Shown: piece after piece, positions 33,006 through 44,929 of the stretch
Layout of the letters: every line of letters starts with the position of its first letter
Numbering within the stretch: the stretch's first letter is position 1
From: Tenebrio molitor
Taxonomy: Eukaryota > Arthropoda > Insecta > Coleoptera > Tenebrionidae
Direction of reading: 5' to 3'
Assembly (NCBI RefSeq): GCF_963966145.1
Contig: NC_091051.1
Span: 3,286,001 to 3,350,000, forward strand
Length of the DNA stretch: 64,000 bases
Position numbers and translations under genes: made by a program
The notes under the pieces: generated by a model
The model's input: the letters and a program-made list of their open reading frames with translations, nothing else
What the model was told of the DNA's origin: nothing
The model's database searches: none

Positions 33006-36000
33006 TTACAATAAAAATACCCGAAAAAAATTTCATTTCATTGTCAAAGTGAGGTTTGATCCATAATAATTTTGAGAAAATGCGGGCTGTTAAAAACTTC
33101 CCTGAGTGTTGTCAGTGTGTTATTGAAAGCTTAACGGTTGTCGATTGTTGAATATTATTCATTGTTTAACAACATAGCGGACGAAAACTATTTTTCGGCC
33201 TAGGACGAAAAATAATGCTCTGACGAAAAGATGATGTTTTCGTCGAGATATTCAGACCGAAAAATCGACAAAAAAAATGTTTTAGGATCTGCAAGTTCCG
33301 AATGTTCTATTCTAGTGAAAATTAATTGCAAGATAAATACAGAAAAATTAATTTGGGTTGTACAGTTCTTGGATTTTTTCATGGGCTGTGATCTTGGAAA
33401 TATCTGCACGAAGGCGGAGTGATAAATCAGAGAAAAATCTGTCAATGAAAACTGAAAACATCGACTACTTTCAAATTTAAATACATAAAAATAGACGAGA
33501 GAGAGACGAAACTAACGTAGGTATGTTTTCCGGTCGGTTTGTAGCGCCTACTTGAGCCCGATATTCGTCGTTTGCGCAGATATGACTCATAGCTCATGAG
33601 AAAATCCAAGGCCTCTACAGTAGGTACGAAGTTGAAATTCTGAAAAATATTTTAAGGTTAAAAAAATACTTACGATAATAATGATTGATTTGTTGTTGCA
33701 AATGTGTCAGATAGTTTAAATTATTATCCCGTTAATCTAATATTTACTGTTTAGATAGGCACTTTTGGCTGATAAATTAGGAGAAAGTAAAAAATTGTCT
33801 GCTAAAAATAAAAAAAATCTATCATTTTGACAGCTTCTAAGAATTTGATAAAAAAAAATTAGTCCAAATTTGCCATTTTTAAAAATATTTATCCAACACC
33901 TGTTTATTATGAAGTCATAATAATGTCGATTTTGAATATATTATGAGATCTATAAAACACTAGTGGACTTATGAACCCATAATTAAACTGTTTTTCAAAA
34001 AATGTAATACATAACATTGAAATAGGAGTCTTAGATCAAATCATTTGTTGAGGCTTACATTAACATTTATATTAAAAGATAAAATACATTTTTGGATTTT
34101 AATGATGTTTTAAGAACTGTTACAGAAGGAGGAAAAATTAGCCCACTCGAGCAAGCTCTCGTGGCTAAACATTTCTTTCGTGACTTATTTGCCTTATAAA
34201 GACACTTGTATAATATATAATAATAGCTATTTATGAGACATTACAGCCGTATGTAACACAAAATCTTGCAAAACATGTATTTGTTCATCGACTTAGGTAA
34301 TTAAAAAATTTCTGTAATGTAAAGAACAAAATCTCACTGTCTTGATAAATGAAGAGAAAATACCTAGTTAGTGCAACGTCGTCAACGAAAATGGCCTCAT
34401 AAAGTCGAAGACATAAACTTTGTCCGGTTTTACAACAACCTGAGGATGCCACATGAATAAACGAAACGCTGACTAAATAAAATAAGTCCTGGGCCTAGCA
34501 CAGTTTCTCCAGATTATTATTTTCTCGTCTCAAAGATTTTAAGAATAGAAATTTTATTTACAAAAAATGTATTTTGAAAGTGTACTTTTAGAATCTGAAA
34601 ATTTCAAACCGCGAAAAAAGAAGAACATTTTTTTGGCACGTTTCTGATTTATATTTTGTAAAGTTGAGTTTGCAGGGACTTCTTCGTTGTTGTTTTGTTG
34701 TCGGAATCCAGCAACAGTGTATTCCGGCGATCCGCAACCCAAATAAAAACCCCGTCCAACCCTTTACCAGTAGCACTCGTGGGGCAGGTAGAGCGAGAGG
34801 GAAGGGTTGCGGAGTGTTTAATGGGAAAAGAAAAGGCAATAGGAAGAGATCCCCATGCATATTCAATAGAATGGCATATTTCGTGGATCGAATGCATAGT
34901 TTGTTAGTAGCAGTGCGGGTCCCACCGTGGATTCTCATAAATCGCCTCCCTCGAGAAGTTTTCATTTGGTACCGAAAGGCCGTAAAACTATTTAAACACA
35001 ACCTAATTACGCGGCCCATAAAAGTTGTCTGGAAGTTTCCCGCCGGTAAGTTTTCCCAGTTAGAAAAGTGTGGATGGTGTAAAAAGCTCGTTTTTACAGC
35101 TGATATAATTTGTAATGAATTTTAAAATGGCATAGTAGCTGGCAATCCTGGACGAACGTGAACGGAATCGTAGCAGGCCCGTGTTCCGCGACCGACGTCG
35201 GCGGCGTCCTCGTCGCCGCCGCCCGCGTCTGTGCGAGACGGAAGACGCGGCGACCGCCGGCGCTCCGCCTATTCGCGGATTCTTTTGCTTATCTCGTCGT
35301 GCCGGAGACGATGATCAAATAAAATATTAAACTGGAACATGATTTTTATGCGCTTTTCGTGTTAAGAGTCTTAAAAGCTTTATCTGCGCGAGTTGACTGA
35401 TTCGGTCCGGGAGAGATTTGGCGCCGCGACCTCCCGGAAACTCCGGTGCTTGACCAGCGGTCGGCATGCGTCCGATTATCGACCGGCCAGCCCATTGGTC
35501 AATCGACCGTGTCGGGGCAAAATGGCGGCGCTTATCTCCCCACATGCAGACTCCATCCGACGGCAACGCTCTTATCGCCGCACTAAATCCGACGACATTA
35601 GCACGAATCGAACGATTTTATTTACGTTTTTACGCGTTCACGCCCCTAAAACCCTTTCCATTATTATTCATATAAAAGATTAAATTTTTTTATTTGGCTC
35701 CAGGTCCGCCGCGGCTTCAAATTAGTGCGCTTTTATGGCGGATTTAACGATGTAAACAGAAAAATAATTTCACAGATGCCGTTACCGAGGTGTCGATGGG
35801 GGCGGCCGCGAGGTCTGTTTGTTTTCGGAAGTGTCTTCAACTTTGGCCCTTGGCGACGTTGCTCGCTCAGTAACAACCAACTAAATAAATTATTTCCGAT
35901 GCGACATTAAAAACGATCATAAATCGCTTGTCACGTTTAGTATTTCGTGTTCAGGATATTGTTTTATGCTAAATATTGGTTGTGTAAATATTTGGAAGTC

Positions 36001-36249
36001 CTGGCACATCCCCTCTTCTAATTGCATCTCGCAGGAATAAAATAAGCACAAAGCGGGGAGCAAAAAAGGACTTTTAATAAACATTAATCTAATGAAACTT
36101 CAAACTAGTTGGCAAGTAAAACTGGATTAAGGGAAATGCAACAGCCGTGTCGAGAATGCATTGACGAAGTGCAATCGTGTGCAACATAAAAACATAAATT
36201 GATAACGTACAATTGATACCTGGCAGTTTATTTCTGTCGGTCCGATAAG
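33006..36249. other. No gene; GC-rich hairpin at 35212
   Basis: AT-rich DNA to about 34640 includes a small hairpin at about 34140-34170 (TTAGCC, CACTCGAGCAAGCTCTCGTG, GCTAA). At 34664-35125 frames of 153 and 143 codons overlap on opposite strands and match nothing recognised. At 35212-35254 a GC-rich hairpin pairs GTCGCCGC with GCGGCGAC. The GC island (35150-35590) may be regulatory. Confidence 0.4.
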
Positions 36250-37135
36250 GACGAAAAATTAAAAATTTTGTTTTACGTTTTGTTTAATTTTATTTGTTTG
36301 AATTTTCAAGTTAATCTTTGCCAAGATGTCGGCGGTTGGTTGTAATGATTTGGAAAGGAATTTGATTTTTAATTTATTGTTAACAAAAATAATTAATTCA
36401 GTTTATTTTAAATATTTCAAATAGATACATAAATGTAAAATCTGAAAATTTTGAAAACCGAAACAAATAAAAAAGTGTTACAAAAAATGACATACACTTG
36501 CTGAATGTGCAACAGTAAAAATATGAAGTAATAATAGATAAATTGCAACTTTTTTGTGTGATGTGACAAAAACAAAAAATTTAAAAAACCTATTTTATAT
36601 TTTTAAATCTCCTCCAAGCACCTGCTGTTGGTTTTTAATAAAATAAAAACTCAAATAAATTTTATACAATTATAATCGCGAAAGGAAGCTAAATTTTTTA
36701 CTTTCTTTGTTTTTACAAACATTTTAAAATATGAAAATGTAAATTAATTCCATTTGTTTTTAGGTACATATTTCAAATAAATATTATTCTTTAAATCAGA
36801 GAAAACATGTAAAAAGTGGTTGAATGAAATGTTTTACGTTTTTGTGAAGTTTTGTTTATTTAAATTTTTAAATAAATCTTCGCCAAGGGGCTGTTGAAGA
36901 GAAATTTTATTTTTAAGTTTATTATTTTATTGTTAACGAATATTTTAAATTATGAAAATAAACATCAAAGAAGTATTTTCGTTTTAAACAGAGAAAACAT
37001 GTCATTTGTTTCACAAGCTTCAAATTCTGAACATTTTTAAAATGGAAACAATTGAACACACGTTGCAGAAAGTGCTAAATGTGCACACCAAAAAGATAAA
37101 ATTAATAACAGGTATTTTTAATTAATTTTAAAACA
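36250..37135. repeat. ~280-bp diverged tandem repeat, about three units
   Basis: A TTAAATTTTTAAAT-AATCT-CGCCAAG-GGCTGTTG block recurs at about 36319, 36613 and 36880 (periods 294 and 267). Each is followed by TTTTTAATTTATTATTTTATTG, AACGAATATTTTAAAT and CAGAGAAAACATG or similar blocks. It is AT-rich with no coding content. Confidence 0.65.
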
Positions 37136-37224
37136 AAATCAATTTTTGAAAATTTGGAATCATTTATTTTTGACACCACTACGACAGCCAACATTTATTA
37201 AATGAATTTTATGTTTTTCAAAAT

Positions 37225-37830
37225 TAAAAAATAGTTATTTGTGTATCAAGGCCAAAAAGTGCATCTTTTTCGTTTGAGTTTGGGTTTTCTGGCCGAGGCG
37301 CAGAGGTGCACATTCAATTTTTTAGGCGACCACACGAACTACAAAGTAAAAGATATCATTGGAAAAATTATAAATTTATTTTGGATCTACCTCTTTCAAA
37401 TAGGTACTATCGGATAGCAAAAAAAAACTGGTAGATACAGTATGTTACTATAGACACTTCCAAAACTCATCCAAACTCATTCACTTTGGAAGTGTCTACA
37501 GTAACATACTGTAGCAGTTTTTTTTGCCATCCGATAGTATGTACATAGATAAATTTATTAATACATACATATTATCAATTTTTTTAATAGTATTTGTTAT
37601 CAGCTTGGCAACAAAACTAGAAATTTATTATTTGCAAGACAATTAGGTACTTTTTTACACAATTTATGGTGACAGAACAATTATCGGTTTTGTTGGTTTC
37701 GTTGCTGACTCACTGAACAGCTGGTGCCACGTGCAGCGTCCGAAAAAGAGTTACCTTTCGTCCGCTTGTGACTACGTAAATTTACCGTTTTCATTAAGGG
37801 TGCCTAAAAATAATATATTTTTTTTTATTT
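37225..37830 (+). mobile_element. Dispersed repeat family Y, copy A
   Basis: Landmarks in order: GTTATTTGTGTATCAAGGCC, AAAAAGTGCATCTTTTT, TCTGGCCGAGGCGCAGAGG, GTGCACATTCAATTTTTT, then after an inserted MITE TTATCAGCTTGGCAACAAAA, ATTTATTATTTGCAA, TCGGTTTTGTTGGTTTCGTT, GCGTCCGAAAAAGAGTTAC, CTTTTCGTCCGCTT-type sequence, TTACCGTTTTCATTAAGGGT and GCCTAAAAATA. The same order is found in reverse at 45770-46280 and partly at 49225-49465. No protein is visible, so the class is unknown; it is probably non-autonomous. Confidence 0.8.
37407..37537. mobile_element. TA-flanked hairpin MITE inserted in family Y copy A
   Basis: The 131-bp element starts CTATCGGATAGCAAAAAAAA and ends with the inverted TTTTTTTTGCCATCCGATAG. 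The arms of about 58 bp pair almost throughout (GATACAGTATGTTACT, TAGACACTTCCAAA) around a 20-nt loop at 37465-37484. TA flanks both sides (37405-37406, 37538-37539). The family Y copy at 45770-46280 lacks this sequence at the equivalent point, which supports insertion. Confidence 0.88.
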
Positions 37831-38223
37831 CAGGAGGGTAGCTTTTGCAGTTTGAAATGAAAAAAACTGTTTTAACTGACTTTAATTGCTTTGGAACAAA
37901 TAGATCTACATACAAATATGGTCGCCAATTTCTTATAAAAATAGTACCTACTTCGGTTTGCAGTATGTATTGGCAAAATAAAAATCCGAAAAATTGTAAA
38001 TATTCTAAACATAAAGTAAAAATTATTCTCAACAATTTAGTTTACAAGTTATGACCATTAAAAATTTCAATTCAGGCCAAATTAATTTATCGTCACGGTT
38101 ATCATTATCATCGTTGTTCTTACAATGATTTATCTAATAAAATTCTTAACCGTCCTTCGTTTGTTAAAAAGTTTTCACCACAGAGTAGAATCTCAACGTA
38201 ATTCTGGTAATAATATTTATCAC
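37831..38223. other. No gene seen
   Basis: This is AT-rich DNA between the family Y copy and a MITE. Open frames on opposite strands (about 37772-38054) overlap the repeat end and are not protein-like. Confidence 0.45.
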
Positions 38224-38225
38224 TA

Positions 38226-38390
38226 CAGCGAAACCTCTCAAAAACGGACACAATGGGGAATCTTTTAATTGTCTGTTGTGAGGTGTCCGTTAATGGGAGG
38301 TGGGCAAAGTTAATACATATGTACATACATAGTTACGTTTCTATAACAATGTCCGTTGTCAGGAGGTGTCCGTTAACGGAGGTTTCACAT
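38226..38390. mobile_element. Pogo/mariner-like MITE (CAGCGAAACCTCTC family)
   Basis: The left end CAGCGAAACCTCTCAAAAAC followed by GGACAC pairs with the right end GTGTCCGTTAACGGAGGTTT followed by CACAT. The element is 165 bp long with TA at 38224-38225 and 38391-38392. Internal GTCTGTTGTGAGGTGTCCGT and GTCCGTTGTCAGGAGGTGTC are direct sub-copies. Termini of the CAG-GAAACCTC type are familiar from pogo-like elements in insects. The right terminus has a few changes. Confidence 0.85.
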
Positions 38391-38392
38391 TA

Positions 38393-40815
38393 CATATAGT
38401 ACTGATTGTTGCTATTTTTTTTTGCTGTTTATATTGTTTAAAAAAATTTCACCGTGACGGATGAAAGATAAACATTGAAAATGGGATCGAATTGAGCGAT
38501 GTTTTTGGAAGAAATTAAATTAAAATGAGAGGAGGACGTCCTGCAGCGCACCCGATGCAGTCGTCCTGTAATCGTCGAAGCCGAGAGGTAAAAACGAAAT
38601 TTATGAAACGGCAAGATCTCTCGTCGTCGTTTTAATGTCCTCGAGTTCGTTCTTTATCCTGCAAATTTCTACAACGTCGAAACGAGAGTGGCTCCTGTTT
38701 TACTCATTTCTCGACAACAATCGCTCGGAATTAGGAGAATTTCACAAACTCGAAAATGATTCCAATAATACCGGAGTAATTCGGGCATTCTAGCAGGAAT
38801 TCTCTTAAATAGAGCAATTTCGCAAATTCCCAACTAATTTCGCTAGTTTCCCGCCGCTCTATTCCGTCAGGCGGGGCGAATAAATAACATTTATGACGCA
38901 ACCGTTAATAGTCAATTCCGCATAAATAAAGATCAAAGCGTCGCAGAAAATCGAGTTAGCGGCCCCCGATTGCCGCCCCCGCGTGAGGGTGTTCGCCCAA
39001 AATGTCGGTCCGGCCGCGTCGCAGCGTCGAGGGGGGTTATCCACGTAGTACTCACTCGGATGTATCGAGAGTGGTGTCCGGGCGTCGTGCCGGTGGCGGC
39101 GCGTTGCAGGGGTGGAGGGTGTCGGGGCCCGCTTGATCAATAAGTGTCCGCGGCTAGTGGCTAGCCGTTGCTAGGGCGAGGGCGGGTTGCTAGGCGCTGT
39201 GGTCGCTAACAACCCTCGAGGGTAGCTCAGCCGACATCGTGATGGCGTCACGGGCGGCCATGTTTACCCACCTGCTCCATGTGAGCGTCGGCGGAGGAGA
39301 GTTTGTTTGTTTTCAATTTCCAGCTCCGGTTTACGTATGGCACGCTTGCTCTTACGCCGCCCCCGGAAACTCGACGAGATACGCTGCCGCCGCCGTCGCC
39401 GCCTGACCACCGCCGGAAAAACTAAACTAAACTCGCCCATCGTCTGTGCGCTAATCCCGCACTTAATATATATGTTAATGGGGGCATATCAGGGATGCAC
39501 ACTAGATTCTTATTGGCTGGTTTATTGCGGTGTTTAACGCCGCCGAGATGAGCGACGGGGGCCGGGGCGGCAAACCCGTTCGTTAGTTTTATGCATTGAG
39601 ATGCAGATTTCGCTTTGGTCCTTCGCGCCGGATAATTCCGTAATGGGGGCAATTTGAATTTGATGAAGGTGCATGCGGCGGCCCGGGGCTGTTTGCACAA
39701 ACGTAAAAGTCACCTGTCAAACGAAATTCGACGAGATCAAAGTGCGGCAAAGTTTTCCCAAAGAAATAACGGTAATTTCCTTATCTGTACGGCATCTTAA
39801 AGACACATTTTAAAATGGGAGTACGCGGCCACGTTGCACTCCTTCATCCGCGAACGGCTCCGCATACAAATGTAGACATTTGCACTGAGCCCAGATAAAA
39901 TTATAGTTTTACAGATTTTCGGATGGGAGGCGCGACGCGCAAAGGAGAGACGGAGAAAAGAGATTCAATTATGAAGCTGACTTATATTAAAATGTAAGTC
40001 TCTAAAGTGTTTGCTGGTAACTCAATTTGTTTTGTTACCCTTCCTTTTCTTACTGCTTATTTTTCTAATTATAGACATTCAACAGGTTGGCGGTTTACTC
40101 GCCGGCATAATTTTTAATTTTCACTTTCAGTTTAAATTGATATTTTCTTCGGGCGCCCGGAACAACTCCGGCCAACTTTGAGATAATTTGCGTTTTATTT
40201 ACACCCGATTTTATCAACCCCGGTACTGCGACAAAGGATGCACCCCGGGCCTCTTCCATCACTCGCGTGCAACACTTCTTCTCCCACCCGAAGAGATTAC
40301 CTCCCTTTTATTCTACCACGCTCGTTGCTGCATATTTTTTCATCTACGCGACCCCTTTCTCCCACCAGACACTGACACCTCTGTCAAATAAAAAAAATCT
40401 TTCCAAAATATACTTTCTCCTTTCACGAACTGCCTTTACTTTATTACTTTATTTCTTATTATTAATTTTATTTCCCTCCACAAAACACAAGTTTTACTAC
40501 TTACTCTAACGTAAAAAATTACAACACTGGAAATGTTTTTTTTGACAACACGTTTCCTCTTTGAGCTTCCTCAGAAGTTTCGAATAAGTCGAAAGTCTAC
40601 TTTGCAACACCAAATAAGTTAGAGATCTCCACAAATAAACATTTTAGCGCTCAAAAGTAAAAAGTTACGACTCAGAGACCCTTATTATTCTGATTTTATT
40701 TTAGTCTACTCAAAATAACGACAAAAAACAGACAAACTAAATAAATGAAAATTTTTTGGCACTCGAGAAAAAGTTTGAACGTTAGGTCCATTTTCAAATT
40801 GTTTGCTTTTTGAAT
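38393..40815. other. No gene; GC island with two TCF-type sites
   Basis: A GC-rich island spans about 38850-39430. AGATCAAAG, the core of TCF/pangolin sites, occurs at 38930-38938 and 39734-39742. Beside the first lie TTTATGAC and CATAAATAAA, which resemble posterior-Hox/Cdx-type sites. A CCCACCTGCTCC at about 39268 read on the minus strand gives a GCAG-GTGGGT donor-like sequence. No frame is supported. The rest is AT-rich. Confidence 0.4.
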
Positions 40816-41930
40816 TCACTCGAAACAGCAAAATGAAAAAAAAAATCTCTTTCTTTATTTCTTGTTTTATTCATTCATTTTTAATTAAACACCAATATAA
40901 TTTTGTCAAATAATTTATGTATGCAAAAGAAAATTCCTCTTAATACCCAAAAATGAAGATTTACAACGTATACATATTTGCTCTGATAATTTTTCTCATT
41001 TTCTTATTTTATCCACTTATTTTCTTCTTCGTGATACCTTGTTTCTCCTTCCAGTTTTGTCAAAATTTTAATCTTAAGCACCAATAAAATTTTGTCGGAT
41101 TCTAACGCAAAAGAAATATTTTTAGCACCCAGATAGGAAATCTTCCAGCGTTAGAAGTCATTAATGCGTCCTCCGACGATTTTCCTAGTTTTGTTTCTTC
41201 CTTAATTCATTTATTTTCTTCTCGTAGATCGTGTTTCCGGAAGATTTTCCTCAGTTTCCTCATATTTTTAACATTCAGCACCAATCAAATTTTTTGGGGT
41301 CATTATTTTTATATGAGTAGCGCTGTCAGATCACTTTTCAGGTATGAGGCTGAAATTTGAAGCACGAGGCGTTAGCCGAGTGCTGCAAAACAGGCCGAAT
41401 ACCTGAAAACTGACAGCGCACGAATATTCAATAACATTTTTCGTGTTCGTTTGGACAAAGTCTTAAAAAGCATTAATTAATTGTAAACTTTGAGGTTATC
41501 TTTGACAGATGTCAAGCTAGGTATATAACCGGGAAAGTTTATATATTTAGTTATATATCACTTTCCGGGGTATGTGTCTCAGGAAACGAAAACGAAAATG
41601 AAAGTTTCATTATTGTTACAACTAATTCAATTTTTTTGACACTTTTTCATTGTCCATTTCTCGCTTTCTTCAGTTATTTTCCTCTTTTTGATTCCATATT
41701 TTCCTTTCAAAATTTGCATTGTACCACAGAAAAATTATTTTTGGCACCCAAAAACGAAAAGTTCCAATGTTTTTGTGATATGTATTTCTTCTTTCATTGT
41801 TTCGTGTTTTATCCACTTATTTTCCCATTTGTTGATTTCATTTCTTCCTTCGATATTTTCGGTTTCTCATCATATTTTTGGCAACCAAAAATGAAAAATT
41901 CCAACCCGACGCATCAATGCAGAAACATAC
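40816..41930. repeat. ~195-bp pyrimidine-rich repeat array, interrupted by a hairpin element
   Basis: CACCAAT-AAATTTTGTC occurs at about 40890, 41080 and 41280 (periods 190 and 200). Each is followed by TT-GCACCCA-AAATGAA-like and TTATTTTATCCACTTATTTTCTTC-like blocks. After an interruption the same order resumes at 41640-41920 (TTTGGCACCCAAAAACGAAA, TTTTATCCACTTATTTTCCC, TTTGGCAACCAAAAATGAAA). Plus-strand frames across it are pyrimidine-rich and low-complexity, not proteins. Confidence 0.72.
41308..41606. mobile_element. Probable insertion carrying a ~100-bp hairpin
   Basis: The 8-bp direct repeat TCATTATT at 41300-41307 and 41607-41614 brackets 299 bp that interrupt the ~195-bp array. Inside, GCGCTGTCAG (about 41331) pairs with CTGACAGCGC, and TTTTCAGGTAT pairs with ATACCTGAAAA, enclosing CACGAGGCGTTAGCCGAGTG. 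The element lacks clear terminal inverted repeats at the duplication, so the exact ends are uncertain. Confidence 0.55.
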
Positions 41931-44928
41931 TGTAGGTATGTATGTGTAGTTTTTTTTTTTTTTTACTTTCTGCACACTGAATTTACCCACATTTTTTTTT
42001 TTGTACATCCTTCCAAGTTTTTTCTTCTTCTTTTCATTTCTTCCTCCACCACACGTCCCTGTCACACTTTCTCTTCTCAGACTCGTTCCTTTCCTCCCAT
42101 ATACCCATTCCCCCACACATTTTACTATTCATTCTTTTATAATTTTTACTTTATTACCGAATTATTATTTTTTCCTTCTTGTTTTGTTTGCATTCGTCCT
42201 AGCCACGGGCAAAAATTCGCGACCGCTGTCAAAACAGCGATGATTCAGTCGTTCCGACTTAATCAAAGGGCCTCGGAGGGAACTGGTCGGTCCGGTTCTT
42301 GCGCATGCCGCGGCTCCCGAGGGTCCGTGCCGGCCAATTGACCCCGGGTCGCGCCCCGTCGGGTATTACGCTGACCAACACACCTCCCCTGACCTTTGTC
42401 GGCCGCCACTCGTCATATAAACACGCCATCCATCATCCACCGGGAAATTAGAAACGAATATGGTGGTGCCCACGGGACGGTTCACCCGGAACGGGCCCAA
42501 AACGCATAAATCAACGTGGTGACCAAAGGGCGCGCTGGTCTGCCCATCAAGGGCTCGTTTCAACAATTTCCACCAAACACAACAACCCAAGGCTACGTCC
42601 CACACCGCTACAAAAGTCTAGAAAAGTACCCAAAAATGGAACTTTTTTCAGTTTTCTTTTTAGACTTTTTTGGAGACATTTTCCGCTCAGTTTAAACTTC
42701 TTATTTTCTGTTTTGTCGGATCGATAGGTCTTGAATTTTTTCCTGGCTTCACGGCGAGCTTTTAATCACTATATATAAAGCTCTGAAATTTCTCGAGTTG
42801 CGCTTTGTCGCTTGTGCTTTGTAATCTGTTGAAATAGCTGTTAGTGTAGTGTAACACCGGAAAAAATTGCGAAAGCTCATTGTTTGAGCTTTGCGCTTCT
42901 GCAGAATCGGTATTTACCGATCGATCGGAGAGCTTGATCGGTGATTTTTCTTGGAATAGATCGTTGTAAACAGCAAGAAATGTCGCGATTTGGCGTGGGG
43001 TTTCCCCGCAGATGTAAATTTCTCGGTGGGTCCTGAAATGTCAAAGATCGAAGAGGGCACATCATGTATTGTGCCATCGTCAATAGCCGTTTCGCTCTTC
43101 ACATTCTAAACTCGCCCCCGAGTTTATCTGAATGGGAGCAATAAAATACGTCACATGCAAATGTTCTCTCCGTTCGCAACATCCAGGGTGTGGTCACAGA
43201 TGCCTCCTTCGAGGCTTAATTTAGTTTCGAAGTAGTTTGCGAACCCCCCGGAATAGAGCGAAGGGCGAGCGAAATTGGAGAATTTATGTCCGCCTGTGGA
43301 AATAAAGAGGGCCCCACTTTATAACGCATCCCTTGGTCGGTGGCGGCGGCAGCGGCGGCGACGTGTACGTAGATCTCCTCCGTTCTGATAACAAGGAGCT
43401 GACCCCACGTGAAAGACGTCGCGTTCGCAATTCCTTTGTTATCTCAGAAGTAGGAACGGGGATAGAGCGTGAGGGTGCGGTCGCGTCGCGTACGGGGGCG
43501 GTCACAGTCTCAGCGGCAGGAGTAACAGTAACCACCCTCTATATGCTTTCTGTTTGATCCGAGACATTTCCTGAGGAACGCTCGTCCAAATAAATCATGC
43601 ACGAGCTCGCCCTTGTCGAGGGGCGGAATCCGGGTTCGCCCCGCTTGGGCCGCCACACTTGATACCTAAAGGCATGCAGGCTGGCTCAAAGACTTGCATA
43701 TTATTTATTGCGTTGCTACAGCAAACATTATACAGCTACGCCACGGAAAAAACCGCCTCCCAGGGCGATTCACTTTTATAGCTATCCGGAGCCATAATCG
43801 ATAGTTAATTAATAGCAAATCTCCGCTCGCACCGCAAGCAATATACACGCGTGATCTTCCAGTCGGGGATTAGGGGTTTTACTTCCTTCGGCATAGGGAT
43901 TATTTCGGCTTGTGTGAACAGAGCCGGGGACGGCGAGCAGTCGTGCGAGGGCCGGTGGTATTTGCAAGCTCGGGGGCGCACGGAGGGGGATGGGGTCTCT
44001 TCCTGCTGGAACGGACGAAACTCCTGCCGTGCCCGTGCGTTTCGACGTCTTACGAGACCCGTTCACGCCGCACAAAACCGAACTTAAGCCGCCATTTCTA
44101 ACTTGCTCTATCAATATTTATTCATGCAAAACGCCTTCTTATTCCTAAATTATTGAAATTCCTTACGGCTTTTGGAATTAACTATTTGCGATATCTCGGC
44201 AACGTGTACCTACCACCCCTGATGTGCACCCCGATCGAGCACAGGGACACACTCAGGACCTGCTCCCGAAAGATCAGAAATTCAATTCGAAACTTCTGAG
44301 GTCCGGTCAAGTCACTTAATAGAGACTGATTTGTTTTTGTTTCCGTCCGCGTACGGCGTAGCTTCTTCAACTGTCAAATTATAATTATCAAACATTATTT
44401 ATTCAGCCAACCAGCATCGGTGCAAATCATTTCATTTGCAAAAACATTTCTGTCTGAATTGATCAACGAGAGTTGGTTGGTTTTCTTAGTGCTAAATTCG
44501 TAGTTTACAATGAAATGATCAGATTGAGGTTATGTATGTGACGGAAATGTCAAAGCACACCATTTTGAACGCGGGGTGGAATGAATTAACTATTAAACTA
44601 TTGTACACGGGTTGTTCATTATTTATTCCAAATTCATTTCCAAGGAACGCAAGAAAAAGTGATAAGAAAAATTAAGATGAACTTCTGAAAAAGCTTTGAC
44701 TCCTAGGCACTTTTTTTGTTTGCAACTGGAGCAACCTAGATATTCGCCAGATTTATCCCTCAGTGATTAGTTTTTTTTCGAAACGATAAAATAGTGACGA
44801 TGGACCTAAATGAGTTACTGACTACAAAAAAAAAATCTTTTTCTGAAGCATCACAATAATAAATCAAATTATGAAACAACTTGACACAAAACATTTACCA
44901 GATTTCTTTACCTATTTGAATTTTTTCG
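41931..44928. other. No gene; two GC islands and a possible TATA promoter
   Basis: A pyrimidine-rich stretch (41940-42200) is followed by GC islands at about 42250-42600 and 43320-44060. The open frames in these islands overlap each other on both strands and resemble no known protein. At 42865-42935 two hairpins follow each other: GCGAAAGCTCA with TGAGCTTTGC, and ATCGGTA with TACCGAT. No transcript end or coding region is visible. Confidence 0.4.
42770..42805 (+). promoter_or_regulatory. Possible TATA-type core promoter
   Basis: TATATATAAAG at 42770 is followed within 35 bp by GAAATTTCTCGAG, which has the GAA-nn-TTC-nn-GAG spacing of heat-shock elements, and by a short GC-balanced leader-like stretch. 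No strong initiator (TCAGT) and no downstream ORF are present, so this may be a chance TATA box. Confidence 0.2.
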
Positions 44929-44929
44929 T

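Noticed and set aside
34664..35125. 153-codon plus-strand frame with a 143-codon frame on the opposite strand
   Set aside because: No recognisable domain, both strands are open over the same CpG-rich bases, and there is no splice or initiation context; best explained by GC-rich composition.
37465..37484. Loop of the hairpin at 37407-37537 considered as a pre-microRNA loop
   Set aside because: The arms are ~58 bp, flanked by TA duplications and absent from the homologous family Y copy, so a MITE is the better explanation; no known microRNA seed recognised.
41636..41935. 99-codon plus-strand frame rich in F, S, L and Y
   Set aside because: It reflects the pyrimidine-rich ~195-bp repeat array, not a membrane protein.
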